NCBI RefSeq assembly: GCF_003269035.1
Contig: NZ_QLTK01000012.1
Span: forward strand, 117,884-181,883
DNA length: 64,000 nucleotides
Source: Paraburkholderia bryophila
Lineage (GTDB): Bacteria > Pseudomonadota > Gammaproteobacteria > Burkholderiales > Burkholderiaceae
Direction: 5' to 3'
Positions 1 to 8,867 of the stretch are shown here, in pieces. The notes below the pieces were generated by a model. The model made no database searches and was not told the origin of the DNA. It was given only the letters and a program-made list of their open reading frames with translations. Every line of letters starts with the position of its first letter. Positions within the stretch are counted from its first letter, which is position 1. The position numbers and the translations under genes are program-made.

Positions 1-442
1 CGCCGTCCGTGGCTTGCGCCGTGCCGAGTTGCACCGCGCCGCTCGCCATGTCGAGTTCGCGCGCGACGAGCCGGCCGTCTTCCACTGCGTCGCACAGTTC
101 GGCGATGCCGCTTTGCGGCGCCAGCGGTTCGAGCACGAGCTGGATCGTGCCGCCGCAGGGCAGGCCGAAACGATGCGCTTCTTCCGCCGTGATGCCGTAT
201 TTCACCGCTTCCGGGCGCGTCTGCTCGATACCCTTTTGCCGTACCCGATCGATCAGATCGTCTTCGATGCAGCCGCCCGAGACCGAGCCGACCACCAGCC
301 CGTCGTCGCGCACCGCGAGCATCGCGCCCTCGGGGCGAGGCGACGAGCCCCACGTCTTCACCACCGTCACCAGTAGCGCGCGATGTCCCTCTGCCAGCCA
401 ACGTGCGCTGGATTTCAGGACTTCGAGATCCACGCTGTCCAT
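1..442 (-). CDS. XdhC/CoxI-family molybdenum-hydroxylase maturation protein (partial)
   Basis: The start codon lies at 440-442 and the gene runs off the left edge, so only about the first 147 residues are visible. The translation has the family's N-terminal signatures: SSPRPEGAML, then VSGGCIED, then FGLPCGGT, which match XdhC/CoxI proteins that insert or protect the sulfurated molybdenum cofactor of xanthine- and CO-dehydrogenase-type enzymes. The start overlaps the 3' end of the preceding coxG-like gene by 28 bp, so it is the last visible gene of the leftward cox operon and is probably translationally coupled. The C-terminal Rossmann-like part, if present, is outside the window. Whether it is CoxI or CoxF in the cox naming cannot be decided here. 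Confidence 0.85.
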   Translation of the reverse strand, partial: MDSVDLEVLKSSARWLAEGHRALLVTVVKTWGSSPRPEGAMLAVRDDGLVVGSVSGGCIEDDLIDRVRQKGIEQTRPEAVKYGITAEEAHRFGLPCGGTIQLVLEPLAPQSGIAELCDAVEDGRLVARELDMASGAVQLGTAQATDG

Positions 443-1035
443 GATTTCTTCCTTTTCGTTGCGTCGCCGGCGGACTCGCCGTCCGCGGGCTCATTCAATG
501 CCGTATTGTCCCGCGCCGTGGGATCGGACGCGGGCTCGGCGCCTTCCGGAGACGCCGCGTCAATGCCGTCAGCGCTGTCGCCACTCTCGCCACTCACCAA
601 CGCGCCGAAGCGCTTGAAGAATTCGCCCGCGATTTTACGCGCCGCGCCATCCACCAGTCTGGAACCGATCTGCGCGAGCTTGCCGCCCACTTGCGCGCTC
701 GCCGTGTAGGACAACCGCGTTGCGTCGGCTGCGTCGTCGTCGGCTTCGAGCGTGACGCGCGCATTGCCCTTGGCGAAACCCGCGGCGCCGCCCTGGCCTT
801 CGAACACGATGCTGTAGCCGTTCGGCGCGTCGATGTCGGTCAGTTGCATGCGCCCCTTGAAACGCGCCTTGACGGGGCCGACTGCCGCGCTCAGCGCGAC
901 CAGATAGGCATTCTCGCCGTCCGGATCGATGCTTTCGCAGCCTGGAATGCAGGCGCGCAAAATTTCCGTGTCGTTCAACGCGTCCCACGTTCGTTGCTGC
1001 GAAACCGGTAGCGTGTGGGTGTCGGTCAGTTCCAT
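415..1035 (-). CDS. coxG: CoxG-like SRPBCC protein
   Basis: A 206-residue protein. Roughly residues 1-150 form an SRPBCC/CoxG domain (start MELTDTHTLP, then WDALNDTEILRACIPGCESI and VGPVKARFKGRM, all typical of the CO dehydrogenase subunit G family). The last 50 residues are a low-complexity acidic and Ala/Ser-rich tail ending in KRKKSWTAWISKS. CoxG proteins are accessory factors encoded with molybdenum CO dehydrogenases and are thought to help recruit the enzyme to the membrane. The start overlaps the 3' end of coxE by 10 bp and the stop lies inside the start of the xdhC-like gene, fitting one polycistronic message. The family assignment is firm; the role is inferred from the family. Confidence 0.85.
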   Translation of the reverse strand: MELTDTHTLPVSQQRTWDALNDTEILRACIPGCESIDPDGENAYLVALSAAVGPVKARFKGRMQLTDIDAPNGYSIVFEGQGGAAGFAKGNARVTLEADDDAADATRLSYTASAQVGGKLAQIGSRLVDGAARKIAGEFFKRFGALVSGESGDSADGIDAASPEGAEPASDPTARDNTALNEPADGESAGDATKRKKSWTAWISKS

Positions 1036-2258
1036 GACGTCGCTCCTGCGGTGGTCCTGGCGGCGACGGCGGGACGCGGCGCGCGCGTGAGCTGCGCGAG
1101 GTCGTGGCCGAACGCGGTCAGGCTGTCGAGATTATGAACCGGACGATGCGCGTCGACATACGGCAGGATCGCCTGCACGCCGCGCGCTTTCGGGGCAAAG
1201 CCGCTGAAACGCAGCAGCGGATTGAGCCAGACGATCCGGTGCGCGAAGCGGTGCAGGCGCGCCATCTCGGCGTCGAGCACGTCGATCGCTTCGTGATCGA
1301 GCCCGTCCGTCACGAGCAGCACCGTGGCCCGGCCGGTCAGCACGCGCCGCGCCCAACGGCGGTTGAATTCCGCGAGCGCCGCGCCGATCCGCGTGCCGCC
1401 CGACCAGTCGACCACCTGATCGGTGAGCGCGGCGATCGCGACGTCGGGGTCGCGCTCGCGCAATGCGCGCGTCGCGTTGGTGAGTCGTGTGCCGAACAGA
1501 AACACTTGCAGCCGTTCGCGCGACTGCAACAGCGCGTGGCAGAAATACAGCACCGCGCGCGAATAGCTGCTCATCGAACCGGAGATGTCGAGCAGCAACA
1601 CGAGCGGCGGTTTGCGCTCGACCACCGCGCGATACTTCCACACGGTCCAGTCGCCGCCGGCGCGCACGGCGTGTCGCGCGCTCGCGCGCAAGTCCGCCTG
1701 CGTACCGTGCGAAGCGGCCTTCAGGCGGCGCGTCGGCTCGGTGGCGAGCGGCAGGCGCTGGCTGCGGATCAGGTGACGCAAGGTGCGCCATTCATCGGCG
1801 GTGAGGGTGTCGAAATCGCGGTGACGCAGCCGTTCTTCCGCGCTGAAGGTCGCGTGCGCGCGCAGTTCGTGCTGCTCGGTTTCCTGCGGGGTCTTGCGAT
1901 GCGGCGAGGGCGGCGCGCGTACGGCGAGTGCGTCGGCGAGACGGTTATTGCGCTTCGGTGGCGGCAGGCCGTCGCGTACCTTCGGCAGCAGCAGCGCGCG
2001 CAGTTTTCCTTCCCAGTCGGGATCGCGCCAGAACAGGTCGAAGGCGGCGTTGAACAGCTCGCGCTCGTCCGGCGCGGAGACCAGCGACGCGGCCAGCGCG
2101 GCGCGCACGTCGTCGCGGCGGCCGAGATCGATCCAGTGCAGCGCGGCGAGCGCGTCGACGGCGTGCGCCGGCGACATCGGCAAGCCCGCGCCGCGCAACA
2201 CGCGCACGAAATGGACGACGTTGCGGGCGAGGATGGGCGTATCGACGGGCGTCGTCAT
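1026..2258 (-). CDS. coxE: CoxE-like von Willebrand A domain protein
   Basis: A 410-residue protein from ATG at 2256-2258. The same frame stays open upstream, opposite the coxD gene, but that part has no RBS-linked start and is antisense-like sequence. The C-terminal half is a VWA domain with a MIDAS metal site: DISGS around residues 224-228, followed by GGTRIG and LLVTDGLD. The N-terminal part is the helical CoxE region (VHFVRVLRGAGLPMSP). CoxE works with the AAA+ ATPase CoxD to assemble the Cu/Mo active site in form I CO dehydrogenases. It starts 5 bp after the coxD stop and its own stop overlaps coxG, so coupling is likely. The substrate of this chaperone pair in a form II operon is unknown. 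Confidence 0.88.
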   Translation of the reverse strand: MTTPVDTPILARNVVHFVRVLRGAGLPMSPAHAVDALAALHWIDLGRRDDVRAALAASLVSAPDERELFNAAFDLFWRDPDWEGKLRALLLPKVRDGLPPPKRNNRLADALAVRAPPSPHRKTPQETEQHELRAHATFSAEERLRHRDFDTLTADEWRTLRHLIRSQRLPLATEPTRRLKAASHGTQADLRASARHAVRAGGDWTVWKYRAVVERKPPLVLLLDISGSMSSYSRAVLYFCHALLQSRERLQVFLFGTRLTNATRALRERDPDVAIAALTDQVVDWSGGTRIGAALAEFNRRWARRVLTGRATVLLVTDGLDHEAIDVLDAEMARLHRFAHRIVWLNPLLRFSGFAPKARGVQAILPYVDAHRPVHNLDSLTAFGHDLAQLTRAPRPAVAARTTAGATSWN

Positions 2259-2263
2259 GCTGA

Positions 2264-3151
2264 CTATCCCGGCGCGGCGAGACACTGGGCGATTTGCGCG
2301 GCATCGATGCGCGCCAGATCGTCCTGATACTTCAGCAGCACGCCCAAGGTGTTCTGCACCGACTGCGGATCGAGTTCCGTCACCGACAGCGCTTCCAACG
2401 CGCGGCACCAGTCGATCGTCTCGGCAATCCCCGGCGCCTTGAACAGATCCATACCGCGCAGCCGATGCACGAAATCGACCGCGCGCCGCTGCAATTCCGC
2501 CGAGGTTTGCGGCGCCCGCGCGGCGACGATCTCCAGCTCGCGATCGCGCTCCGGGTAGCCGATCCACTGGTACAGGCAACGCCGCTTCAGCGCGTCGTGC
2601 ACTTCGCGCGTGCGGTTCGAGGTCATCACCACCAGCGGCGGCTGCGCCGCGCGCACCGTGCCGTATTCGGGAATCGATACCTGAAAATCCGACAGCAGTT
2701 CCAGCAGGAACGCCTCGAACGGTTCGTCGGCGCGATCGATCTCGTCGATCAGCAGCACCCGCCGCGCGCCCGGATGATGCTCGTCGGGCATCAGCGCTTG
2801 CAGCAGCGGACGCTTCAGCAGGAATTCGCCGCGATACAGCGTGTCGTTGTCGGGTCGTTCGCCGGCGGCTTCGGCCAGACGCAGGGCCATGATCTGACGC
2901 GGGTAGTCCCACTCGTATAGCGCGCTTGCCGTGTCGAGCCCTTCATAGCATTGCAGCCGCAGCATCGTCGTACCGAGTATGCCGGCAGCGGCTTTGGCGA
3001 GTTCGGTCTTGCCGACGCCCGGCTCGCCTTCGACGAACAACGGCCGCTCCATCCGCAGCGCAAGGTACAACGCGGTCGCGAGTTCGCGGCTGGCGAAATA
3101 GCGTTGGCTCGCGAGTTGCGCGAGGGTGTCGTCGATTGAAGCGGGCTGCAT
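2264..3151 (-). CDS. coxD: CoxD/MoxR-type AAA+ ATPase
   Basis: A 295-residue AAA+ ATPase of the MoxR class. Walker A is GEPGVGKTE (residues 42-50) and Walker B is VLLIDEIDRAD (about 132-142), followed by a sensor 1-like VVMTSNRTREVHDALKRRC segment and the C-terminal lid. MoxR ATPases act with VWA-domain partners as metallo-enzyme maturation chaperones, and the gene immediately downstream encodes exactly such a partner (CoxE). In the carboxydotrophic system CoxD is needed to mature the active site. The gap to coxM upstream is about 87 bp without an obvious terminator, so it is most likely in the same transcript. Confidence 0.9.
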   Translation of the reverse strand: MQPASIDDTLAQLASQRYFASRELATALYLALRMERPLFVEGEPGVGKTELAKAAAGILGTTMLRLQCYEGLDTASALYEWDYPRQIMALRLAEAAGERPDNDTLYRGEFLLKRPLLQALMPDEHHPGARRVLLIDEIDRADEPFEAFLLELLSDFQVSIPEYGTVRAAQPPLVVMTSNRTREVHDALKRRCLYQWIGYPERDRELEIVAARAPQTSAELQRRAVDFVHRLRGMDLFKAPGIAETIDWCRALEALSVTELDPQSVQNTLGVLLKYQDDLARIDAAQIAQCLAAPG

Positions 3152-3238
3152 GGTGGTCCTGAATTGAGCGAACGGATGGGCGGCCGACGTTGGTGTGCAG
3201 GAGCACGCTGTTGCGTCAGCCGCCCACGGCGATGGTCG

Positions 3239-4036
3239 CTAACCGATCGCCTTCGTCACCGCGCGCGCGGCCAGCACCGGAATCAGATGCGCGCGGTAGT
3301 CGGCGCTCGCGTGCATGTCGGTGTTCAGATCGGCGGCCGACACCGTCACCGCGCGAGCCGCCTCGGGCGTGAAATTGGCAGACAACGCGCTTTCCAGCTC
3401 CGGCACGCGAAACACCGACGCCGCTGCACCCGTCACCGCGACCCGCACGCCGCTCGCGAACTTCGCGACGAACACGCCGACCAGCGCGAAGTGCGACGCC
3501 GGATTGCGGAATTTCTCGTAGGCGGCGCACTCGGGGACCGGAAACTCGACGGCGACGATCAGCTCGTCCGGCGCGAGCGCGGTCTCATACATGCCGACGA
3601 AAAAATCGCGCGCGGCGATGCGCCGCCGCTCGGTGACGATAGTCGCGTCCAAGGCCATCGCGGCGGCCGGGTAGCACGCGGCGGGGTCGTTGTTCGCGAG
3701 CGATCCGCCGAGCGTGCCGAGCGCGCGCACCTGCCGGTCGCCGATATGCGCGGCAAGCTCCGCGAGTCCCGGCGATACGCGCCGTAGCTCCGGGTGATCC
3801 GCGACGTCGGCGTGACAGACGGCTGCGCCGATCGTGACCTTTTGCGCGTCGACGCTGATCGATTTCAGCGCGGGAATGCGCGTCACGTCGATCAATTGCG
3901 ACGGCTGCGCGAGACGCAGGCGCATGGTGGGCAACAGGCTCTGACCGCCGGCCAGGAACTTCGCGTTGCCGTCGGCGGCGAGGGCGGCGACGGCCGCGTT
4001 GGGATCCGTCGCGCGTTGATACTCGAATGAATACAT
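3239..4036 (-). CDS. coxM: FAD-binding medium subunit of molybdenum hydroxylase (CoxM-like)
   Basis: A 265-residue FAD subunit. The start is placed at the ATG of MYSFEYQRAT (4034-4036), 14 bp past the coxL stop; the open frame upstream only adds a non-conserved stretch overlapping coxL. FAD-binding signatures are AGGQSLLPTMRLRLAQP near residues 32-48 and LGTLGGSLANNDPAACYP around 105-122, both characteristic of the CoxM/CutM family. It passes electrons from the 2Fe-2S subunit to the acceptor via FAD. The order S-L-M in this operon, rather than M-S-L, is the arrangement usual for form II enzymes. Confidence 0.9.
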   Translation of the reverse strand: MYSFEYQRATDPNAAVAALAADGNAKFLAGGQSLLPTMRLRLAQPSQLIDVTRIPALKSISVDAQKVTIGAAVCHADVADHPELRRVSPGLAELAAHIGDRQVRALGTLGGSLANNDPAACYPAAAMALDATIVTERRRIAARDFFVGMYETALAPDELIVAVEFPVPECAAYEKFRNPASHFALVGVFVAKFASGVRVAVTGAAASVFRVPELESALSANFTPEAARAVTVSAADLNTDMHASADYRAHLIPVLAARAVTKAIG

Positions 4037-4050
4037 GTCGAATGCTCCGC

Positions 4051-6453
4051 TCAGGATTTCAATGGGGTGGCCTGGCTGCGTGAACCCGCTGCGTGAATCG
4101 CGGACCACACGCGATGCGGTGTCGCCGGCATTTGCAGGTCGGTCACACCAAGCGGCGCGAGCGCGTCGAGAATCGCGTTGATCACGGCCGGCGGCGAGCC
4201 GATCGCGCCCGCTTCACCGCAACCTTTGACGCCGAGCGGATTGTGCGTACACGGCGTGCCCTTGGCGGTTTCGACGGTGAAGTCCGGCAGATCGGACGCA
4301 TGCGGCATGGCGTAATCCATGTACGAGCCGGACAGCAACTGGCCGCTCTCGTTGTCGTACACGCAGCGCTCCAGCATCGCCTGGCCGATGCCTTGCGCGA
4401 GCCCGCCATGCACCTGGCCCGTGACGATCATCGGATTGATCACGTTGCCGAAATCGTCCACGGCGGTGAATTGCTGAATCCGGCACACGCCCGTGTCCGG
4501 ATCGACCTCGATCTCGCAGATGTACGCGCCGGCCGGATAGGTGAAGTTGGTCGGATCGTAGAACGCGCTCTCTTCGAGGCCGGGTTCGAGCACGTCGAGC
4601 GGATAGTTGTGCGGCACATAGGCCGCCAGCGAAATCTCGGCGAAGGCCTTGGTGCGATCGGTGCCCGCGACGCGGAACACGCCGTCCTTGAACTCGATGT
4701 CTTCCACCGCCGCTTCGAGCAGATGCGCGGCGATTTTCTTCGCCTTGCTCTCGACCTTGTCGAGTGCCTTCATGATCGCCGAGCCGCCCACCGCGATCGA
4801 GCGCGAGCCATACGTGCCCATGCCGAACGGAATCCGGCCGGTGTCGCCGTGAACGATCTCGACGCTTTCCAGCGCAATGCCGAGCCGGTCCGCGACGACT
4901 TGCGCGAAGGTCGTTTCGTGCCCCTGGCCGTGACTATGCGAGCCGGTGAAGACGGTGACCGAACCAGTCGGATGCACGCGAATCTGCCCGACTTCGAACA
5001 GACCTGCCCGCGCGCCCAAAGCGCCCGCGATGTTCGACGGCGCGAGACCGCAGGCCTCGATGTAGCACGAGTAGCCGAGACCGCGCAGCTTGCCGTTCTG
5101 CTCGGATTGCTGCTTGCGAGCGGCGAAACCTTTGACGTCCGCGAGTTCGAGCGCGCGCGCGAGCAGGGTGTCGTAGTCGCCGGTGTCGTAGGTGAGGCCG
5201 ACCGGCGTGGCGTACGGAAACTGACGGATGAAGTTGCGGCGACGGATTTCCGCCGGGTCGAGCTTCATGTCGCGCGCGGCGGTTTCGACCAGACGCTCCA
5301 CCACGTAGGTCGCCTCGGGCCGGCCGGCGCCGCGATAGGCATCCACCGGAACCGTATTGGTGAAGACCGCTTTGACCTCCGCGTAGATCGCGGGCGTCGC
5401 GTACTGGCCGGCGAGTAGCGTCGCGTACAGGATGGTCGGCACGCTCGACGCGAACGTCGACAGATACGCGCCCATGTTGGCGGTCGTGTGGATGCGCATG
5501 GCGAGGAACCTGCCGTCGGCGTCCATCGCGAGTTCGGCGTGGGTGACGTGGTCGCGGCCATGCGCGTCGGAGACGAACGCTTCCGAGCGCTCGGCGGTCC
5601 ACTTCACCGGACGGCGGATTTTCTTCGATGCCCACGTCAGCGCGACGTCTTCGGCGTACAGGAAAATCTTCGAGCCGAAGCCGCCGCCCACGTCCGGCGC
5701 GATCACGCGCAGTTTCGATTCCGGCAGCGACAGGACGAACGCCGCCATCAGCAAACGCTCCACGTGCGGGTTCTGATTCGCGACGTACAGCGTATAGCTG
5801 TCGTCCTGCACGGAATAGCTTGCGTTGACCGCGCGCGGTTCGATCGCGTTCGGGATCAGGCGGTTATTGACGATGTCGAGGGTGGTGACGTGCGTGGCTT
5901 TGGCGAACGCGGCGTCGGTCGCGGCTTTGTCGCCGTGGCCCCAGTTGTAGCAGACGTTGTCAGGCACCTCGTCGTGGACGGCGGGCTGGCCCGGGTCGGA
6001 TGCGTGCGCGGTGTCGACCACGGCGGGCAGCACGTCGTAATCGACTTCGATCAGTTCGGCGGCGTCTTTCGCGGCCTTGATCGAGTCGGCAATCACCAGC
6101 GCGACCTGATCGCCGACGTGCCGCACTTTCGTATGCGCGATGATCGGATGCGGCGGCTCGTTCATCGGCTTGCCGTCGGTGCTGTGGATCAGCCAGCCGC
6201 ACGGCAGGCCGCCGACGTTGTCCGCCGCCATGTCCGCGCCGGTGAAGATCGCGATCACGCCGGGCGATTGCCGGGCCGCGGTGGTGTCGATGTGGTTGAG
6301 CTTGGCGTGTGCGTGCGGCGAGCGCAGGAACACGGCGTAGGTTTGCTGCGGCAGGACGATGTCGTCGGTGTACTGACCGTTGCCGGTGAGGAAACGGTAG
6401 TCTTCCTTACGTTCGACCGATGCGCCGATCAGATGGGTGTCGGGTGCGTTCAT
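4051..6453 (-). CDS. coxL: Molybdopterin-binding large subunit, form II CoxL-like
   Basis: An 800-residue aldehyde oxidase/xanthine dehydrogenase-family large subunit of normal length. Visible signatures include PDVGGGFGSK (about 253-262, pterin binding), the active-site loop AYRGAGR (residues 372-378) and the C-terminal GCGEAGAIGSP with the catalytic glutamate. The active-site loop matters: form I, the bona fide CO dehydrogenase, has AYXCSFR with a Cu-binding cysteine, whereas AYRGAGR is the form II signature, for which real CO oxidation is disputed and the substrate may be another aromatic or aldehyde compound. It sits between coxS and coxM. The assignment as a molybdenum hydroxylase is certain; CO as substrate is not. 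Confidence 0.92.
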   Translation of the reverse strand: MNAPDTHLIGASVERKEDYRFLTGNGQYTDDIVLPQQTYAVFLRSPHAHAKLNHIDTTAARQSPGVIAIFTGADMAADNVGGLPCGWLIHSTDGKPMNEPPHPIIAHTKVRHVGDQVALVIADSIKAAKDAAELIEVDYDVLPAVVDTAHASDPGQPAVHDEVPDNVCYNWGHGDKAATDAAFAKATHVTTLDIVNNRLIPNAIEPRAVNASYSVQDDSYTLYVANQNPHVERLLMAAFVLSLPESKLRVIAPDVGGGFGSKIFLYAEDVALTWASKKIRRPVKWTAERSEAFVSDAHGRDHVTHAELAMDADGRFLAMRIHTTANMGAYLSTFASSVPTILYATLLAGQYATPAIYAEVKAVFTNTVPVDAYRGAGRPEATYVVERLVETAARDMKLDPAEIRRRNFIRQFPYATPVGLTYDTGDYDTLLARALELADVKGFAARKQQSEQNGKLRGLGYSCYIEACGLAPSNIAGALGARAGLFEVGQIRVHPTGSVTVFTGSHSHGQGHETTFAQVVADRLGIALESVEIVHGDTGRIPFGMGTYGSRSIAVGGSAIMKALDKVESKAKKIAAHLLEAAVEDIEFKDGVFRVAGTDRTKAFAEISLAAYVPHNYPLDVLEPGLEESAFYDPTNFTYPAGAYICEIEVDPDTGVCRIQQFTAVDDFGNVINPMIVTGQVHGGLAQGIGQAMLERCVYDNESGQLLSGSYMDYAMPHASDLPDFTVETAKGTPCTHNPLGVKGCGEAGAIGSPPAVINAILDALAPLGVTDLQMPATPHRVWSAIHAAGSRSQATPLKS

Positions 6454-6463
6454 CGTCGGCTCC

Positions 6464-6988
6464 TCAGGCGGTGGCCGGCGCGGTGGCCGCTGAGTTGGCG
6501 GCTGCGTTCGCCGAGCCGGCGGACTTCATGCCCGCGGCGCCTTCGAGCACCGCTTTGACGATGTTGTGATACCCCGTACAGCGGCACAGATTACCGTCGA
6601 GCTGGGCGCGGACGTCGTCGCCGGTAAGTTCGGGCTGGCGTTCGACCAGCGACACCGCGCTCATCACCATGCCGGGAGTACAGAAGCCGCACTGCAGGCC
6701 GTGGCAGTGTTTGAAGGCGGCTTGCATCGGGTGCAGGGCGCCGTTCTGGGCGAGCCCTTCGATAGTCGTGACGGTCGCGCCGTCGGCCTGTACCGCGAGA
6801 ATGTTGCAGGATTTGATCGCGTGGCCGTTCAGGTGAACTGTGCAGGCGCCGCATTGGGCGGTGTCGCAGCCGACGTGGGTGCCGGTCAGGCGCATTTGTT
6901 CGCGCAGGAACTGGACAAGCAGGGTGCCGGGGTCGATTGAGGCGCTAATTGCGGCGCCGTTCACTGTCAGACTGATGCTGATCGTCAT
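6464..6988 (-). CDS. coxS: 2Fe-2S small subunit of molybdenum hydroxylase (CoxS-like)
   Basis: A 174-residue iron-sulfur subunit and first gene of the operon. The N-terminal plant-ferredoxin-type cluster is bound by Cys41, Cys46, Cys49 and Cys61 (CDTAQCGAC motif). The C-terminal cluster is bound by Cys100, Cys103, Cys135 and Cys137 (CGFC and CRC). The last 20 residues are an extra Ala/Ser-rich tail. The protein relays electrons from the Mo-pterin site in CoxL to the FAD in CoxM. The stop is 10 bp before the coxL start. The promoter for the whole operon should lie in the 6989-7475 interval, but no convincing -35/-10 pair was identified. Confidence 0.93.
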   Translation of the reverse strand: MTISISLTVNGAAISASIDPGTLLVQFLREQMRLTGTHVGCDTAQCGACTVHLNGHAIKSCNILAVQADGATVTTIEGLAQNGALHPMQAAFKHCHGLQCGFCTPGMVMSAVSLVERQPELTGDDVRAQLDGNLCRCTGYHNIVKAVLEGAAGMKSAGSANAAANSAATAPATA

Positions 6989-7339
6989 GAATTTGTCTCC
7001 TGATGGGGTGAGAGACCGGACCGTTTTCTTGCGTGTGTCGATGTCTTCCTGCTGTCGTGCTGGAGGTCCGCGTGGCTACTGTTTTTATTGGGATGCCGAA
7101 AAGTAAAGCACAAATCAGACGGGGGCGCTATGAGGGGAAATTTTGTGCAGGGCACGAAAGAGCGAAATGCCCATGCCCCGGCGGCAGGCCACGAAACCGG
7201 CCAACGATTCAAAGAGCGACCGCAACGGCGCGCGAAGCGCCGCCGGAAGCATGACTGCTGTGTCACTGAGGCGGAATGTGCGAGAACACCGATTCCAGAT
7301 GCGCCACTAACGTGGCTGTGCGAGGCGCCCGCTTGTGGG
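6989..7339. other. Intergenic DNA upstream of coxS
   Basis: No convincing gene. This AT-richer interval between the cox operon start and the dispersed repeat presumably carries the cox promoter and regulator sites, but no pattern could be assigned with confidence. Confidence 0.4.
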
Positions 7340-7440
7340 CTGGCGGTGTGAAGCGGCTTTCTCTGCTTTCTTTGCGGCCGCAAAGAGAGTAAGTGCCTGC
7401 CCCGCACAGGGGCGACGCTAATAGACCGCTAACAACACAA
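7340..7440. repeat. Burkholderia-type dispersed intergenic repeat
   Basis: The stretch contains a perfect 16-bp palindrome CTTTGCGGCCGCAAAG (7370-7385) followed by AAGTGCCTGCCCCGCACAGG (7391-7410) with a GCCCC/GGGGC hairpin (7399-7413) and ACGCTAATAGACC. This wording recurs in intergenic regions of Burkholderia and Paraburkholderia genomes, where it is sometimes mis-annotated as small proteins containing SLCGRKES. It lies just downstream of the APC permease stop and may also act as a terminator hairpin. Recognition is from memory of the family, not from a search. Confidence 0.6.
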
Positions 7441-7475
7441 GGAAAGGCCAACAACCAGAACGACTAAAAAAACCG

Positions 7476-8867
7476 CTATTTAGCCAGCTTGGAATGCCGC
7501 CGGGAGTACCCCAAATAAACAGCCATCCCAATCAAAAGCCAAACAACAAAAGCGATCCAGGTAACAGCCTGAAGATTGACCATAAGAAAAAGACAAGAGG
7601 CCACAGCCAGCACAGGCACAACAGGCACACCCGGACACCGAAACGCCCGCGGCAGTTCAGGATGCGTTTTCCGCAAAACCAGAACCGCAATCGACACCAT
7701 CGAAAACGCGGCCAACGTGCCGATATTGATCAGCTCAGCCAACACATTCAGCGGCACCAACGCCCCGATCAACCCAAAGAAAATCCCCACGAGCCATGTC
7801 GTGAAAAACGGCGTGGCAAAGCGCGGATGCACTTTGGACAAACGCGCCGGCAACAGTCCGTCCCGCGACATCGCGAAAATCACCCGCGTCTGCCCATAAG
7901 CCATCACCAGAATCACGGTCAGCATGCCGAGCACGGCGCCGAGGTCGATAAACCCAGCCACCCACTTTTGCCCAGCCACCTGCAACGCATACGACACCGG
8001 GTGCGAAATATTCGCGAACTGCGCCGACGGCACGATCCCCGTCACGACCGCTGCTACTGCCACGTACAACACCGCGCAGACGCCCAGCGAAGCAATAATC
8101 CCGACCGGCAGATCGCGCGCCGGATTCTTCACCTCTTCCGCCGCGGACGACACCGAATCGAACCCGATAAACGCAAAGAACATCACCGCAGCCGCACCGA
8201 ACACCCCGTTCCAGCCGTTCGGCATGAACGGATGCCAGTTAGCCGGCGTCACGTGGAACACGCCCACGCCGATCACCAGCAACACCACGGTGACCTTGAT
8301 CGCAACCATGACGTTATTGATCCGCGCGGATTCGCGAATGCCGACCGACAACAGCGCGGTGATCACCATCATGACGAGAAACGCGGGCAGATTGAACAGC
8401 GTGTCATGCCCCGGCAATGCGCCCGGCGCGGCCGTCAGGGCCGTGGGCAACGACACGCCGAAGCCCGCCAGCAGCGACTGCAGATACCCCGACCAGCCCA
8501 CCGACACAGCCGACGTTGCCAGCCCATATTCCAGCATCAAATCCCAGCCGATGATCCACGCGGCCAACTCGCCGAGCGTTGCATACGAATACGAGTAGAT
8601 GGATCCCGCCACCGGAATCGTGGACGCGAACTCGGCATAGGCGAGCGCGGCGAAACCGCAGGCAACTGCCGCGATCAGGAACGAGACCATCAGCGCCGGG
8701 CCGGCCTGAACGGCGCCCGTGCCGGTCAGCACGAAAATGCCGGTGCCGATAATGGCGCCGACACCGAGGAAAGTCAGATCGAGCGCGCCGAGCGCTTTCT
8801 TAAGGCCGGCGTTCTGAGCGCTTGCAGCGATCATCTGCTCGACGCTCTTCTTGCGGAACAAGGACAT
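7476..8867 (-). CDS. APC-superfamily (cationic) amino-acid permease
   Basis: A 463-residue integral membrane protein. The start is the ATG of MSLFRKKSVEQM (8865-8867), preceded by GGAGAC; the frame extends further upstream but without conserved sequence. The N-terminus (ALGALDLTFLGVGAIIGTGI) carries the GxGxIIGTGIF motif of helix 1 in APC transporters, and about 12 hydrophobic segments follow, including FFAFIGFDSVSSAAEE, the consensus loop of the CAT/YfnA-type branch. It is expected to import amino acids across the inner membrane. No linked catabolic gene indicates the substrate. The dispersed repeat lies right behind its stop. Confidence 0.88.
   Translation of the reverse strand: MSLFRKKSVEQMIAASAQNAGLKKALGALDLTFLGVGAIIGTGIFVLTGTGAVQAGPALMVSFLIAAVACGFAALAYAEFASTIPVAGSIYSYSYATLGELAAWIIGWDLMLEYGLATSAVSVGWSGYLQSLLAGFGVSLPTALTAAPGALPGHDTLFNLPAFLVMMVITALLSVGIRESARINNVMVAIKVTVVLLVIGVGVFHVTPANWHPFMPNGWNGVFGAAAVMFFAFIGFDSVSSAAEEVKNPARDLPVGIIASLGVCAVLYVAVAAVVTGIVPSAQFANISHPVSYALQVAGQKWVAGFIDLGAVLGMLTVILVMAYGQTRVIFAMSRDGLLPARLSKVHPRFATPFFTTWLVGIFFGLIGALVPLNVLAELINIGTLAAFSMVSIAVLVLRKTHPELPRAFRCPGVPVVPVLAVASCLFLMVNLQAVTWIAFVVWLLIGMAVYLGYSRRHSKLAK

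Noticed and set aside
1026..2912. A 628-codon frame that would fuse sequence opposite coxD to CoxE
   Set aside because: The upstream half is out of frame with CoxD and Arg/Ala-rich; the VWA protein starts at 2258 right after the coxD stop.
4093..6558. Long plus-strand frames over coxL and coxS
   Set aside because: Mirror frames of conserved molybdenum-hydroxylase genes, with no recognisable domain.
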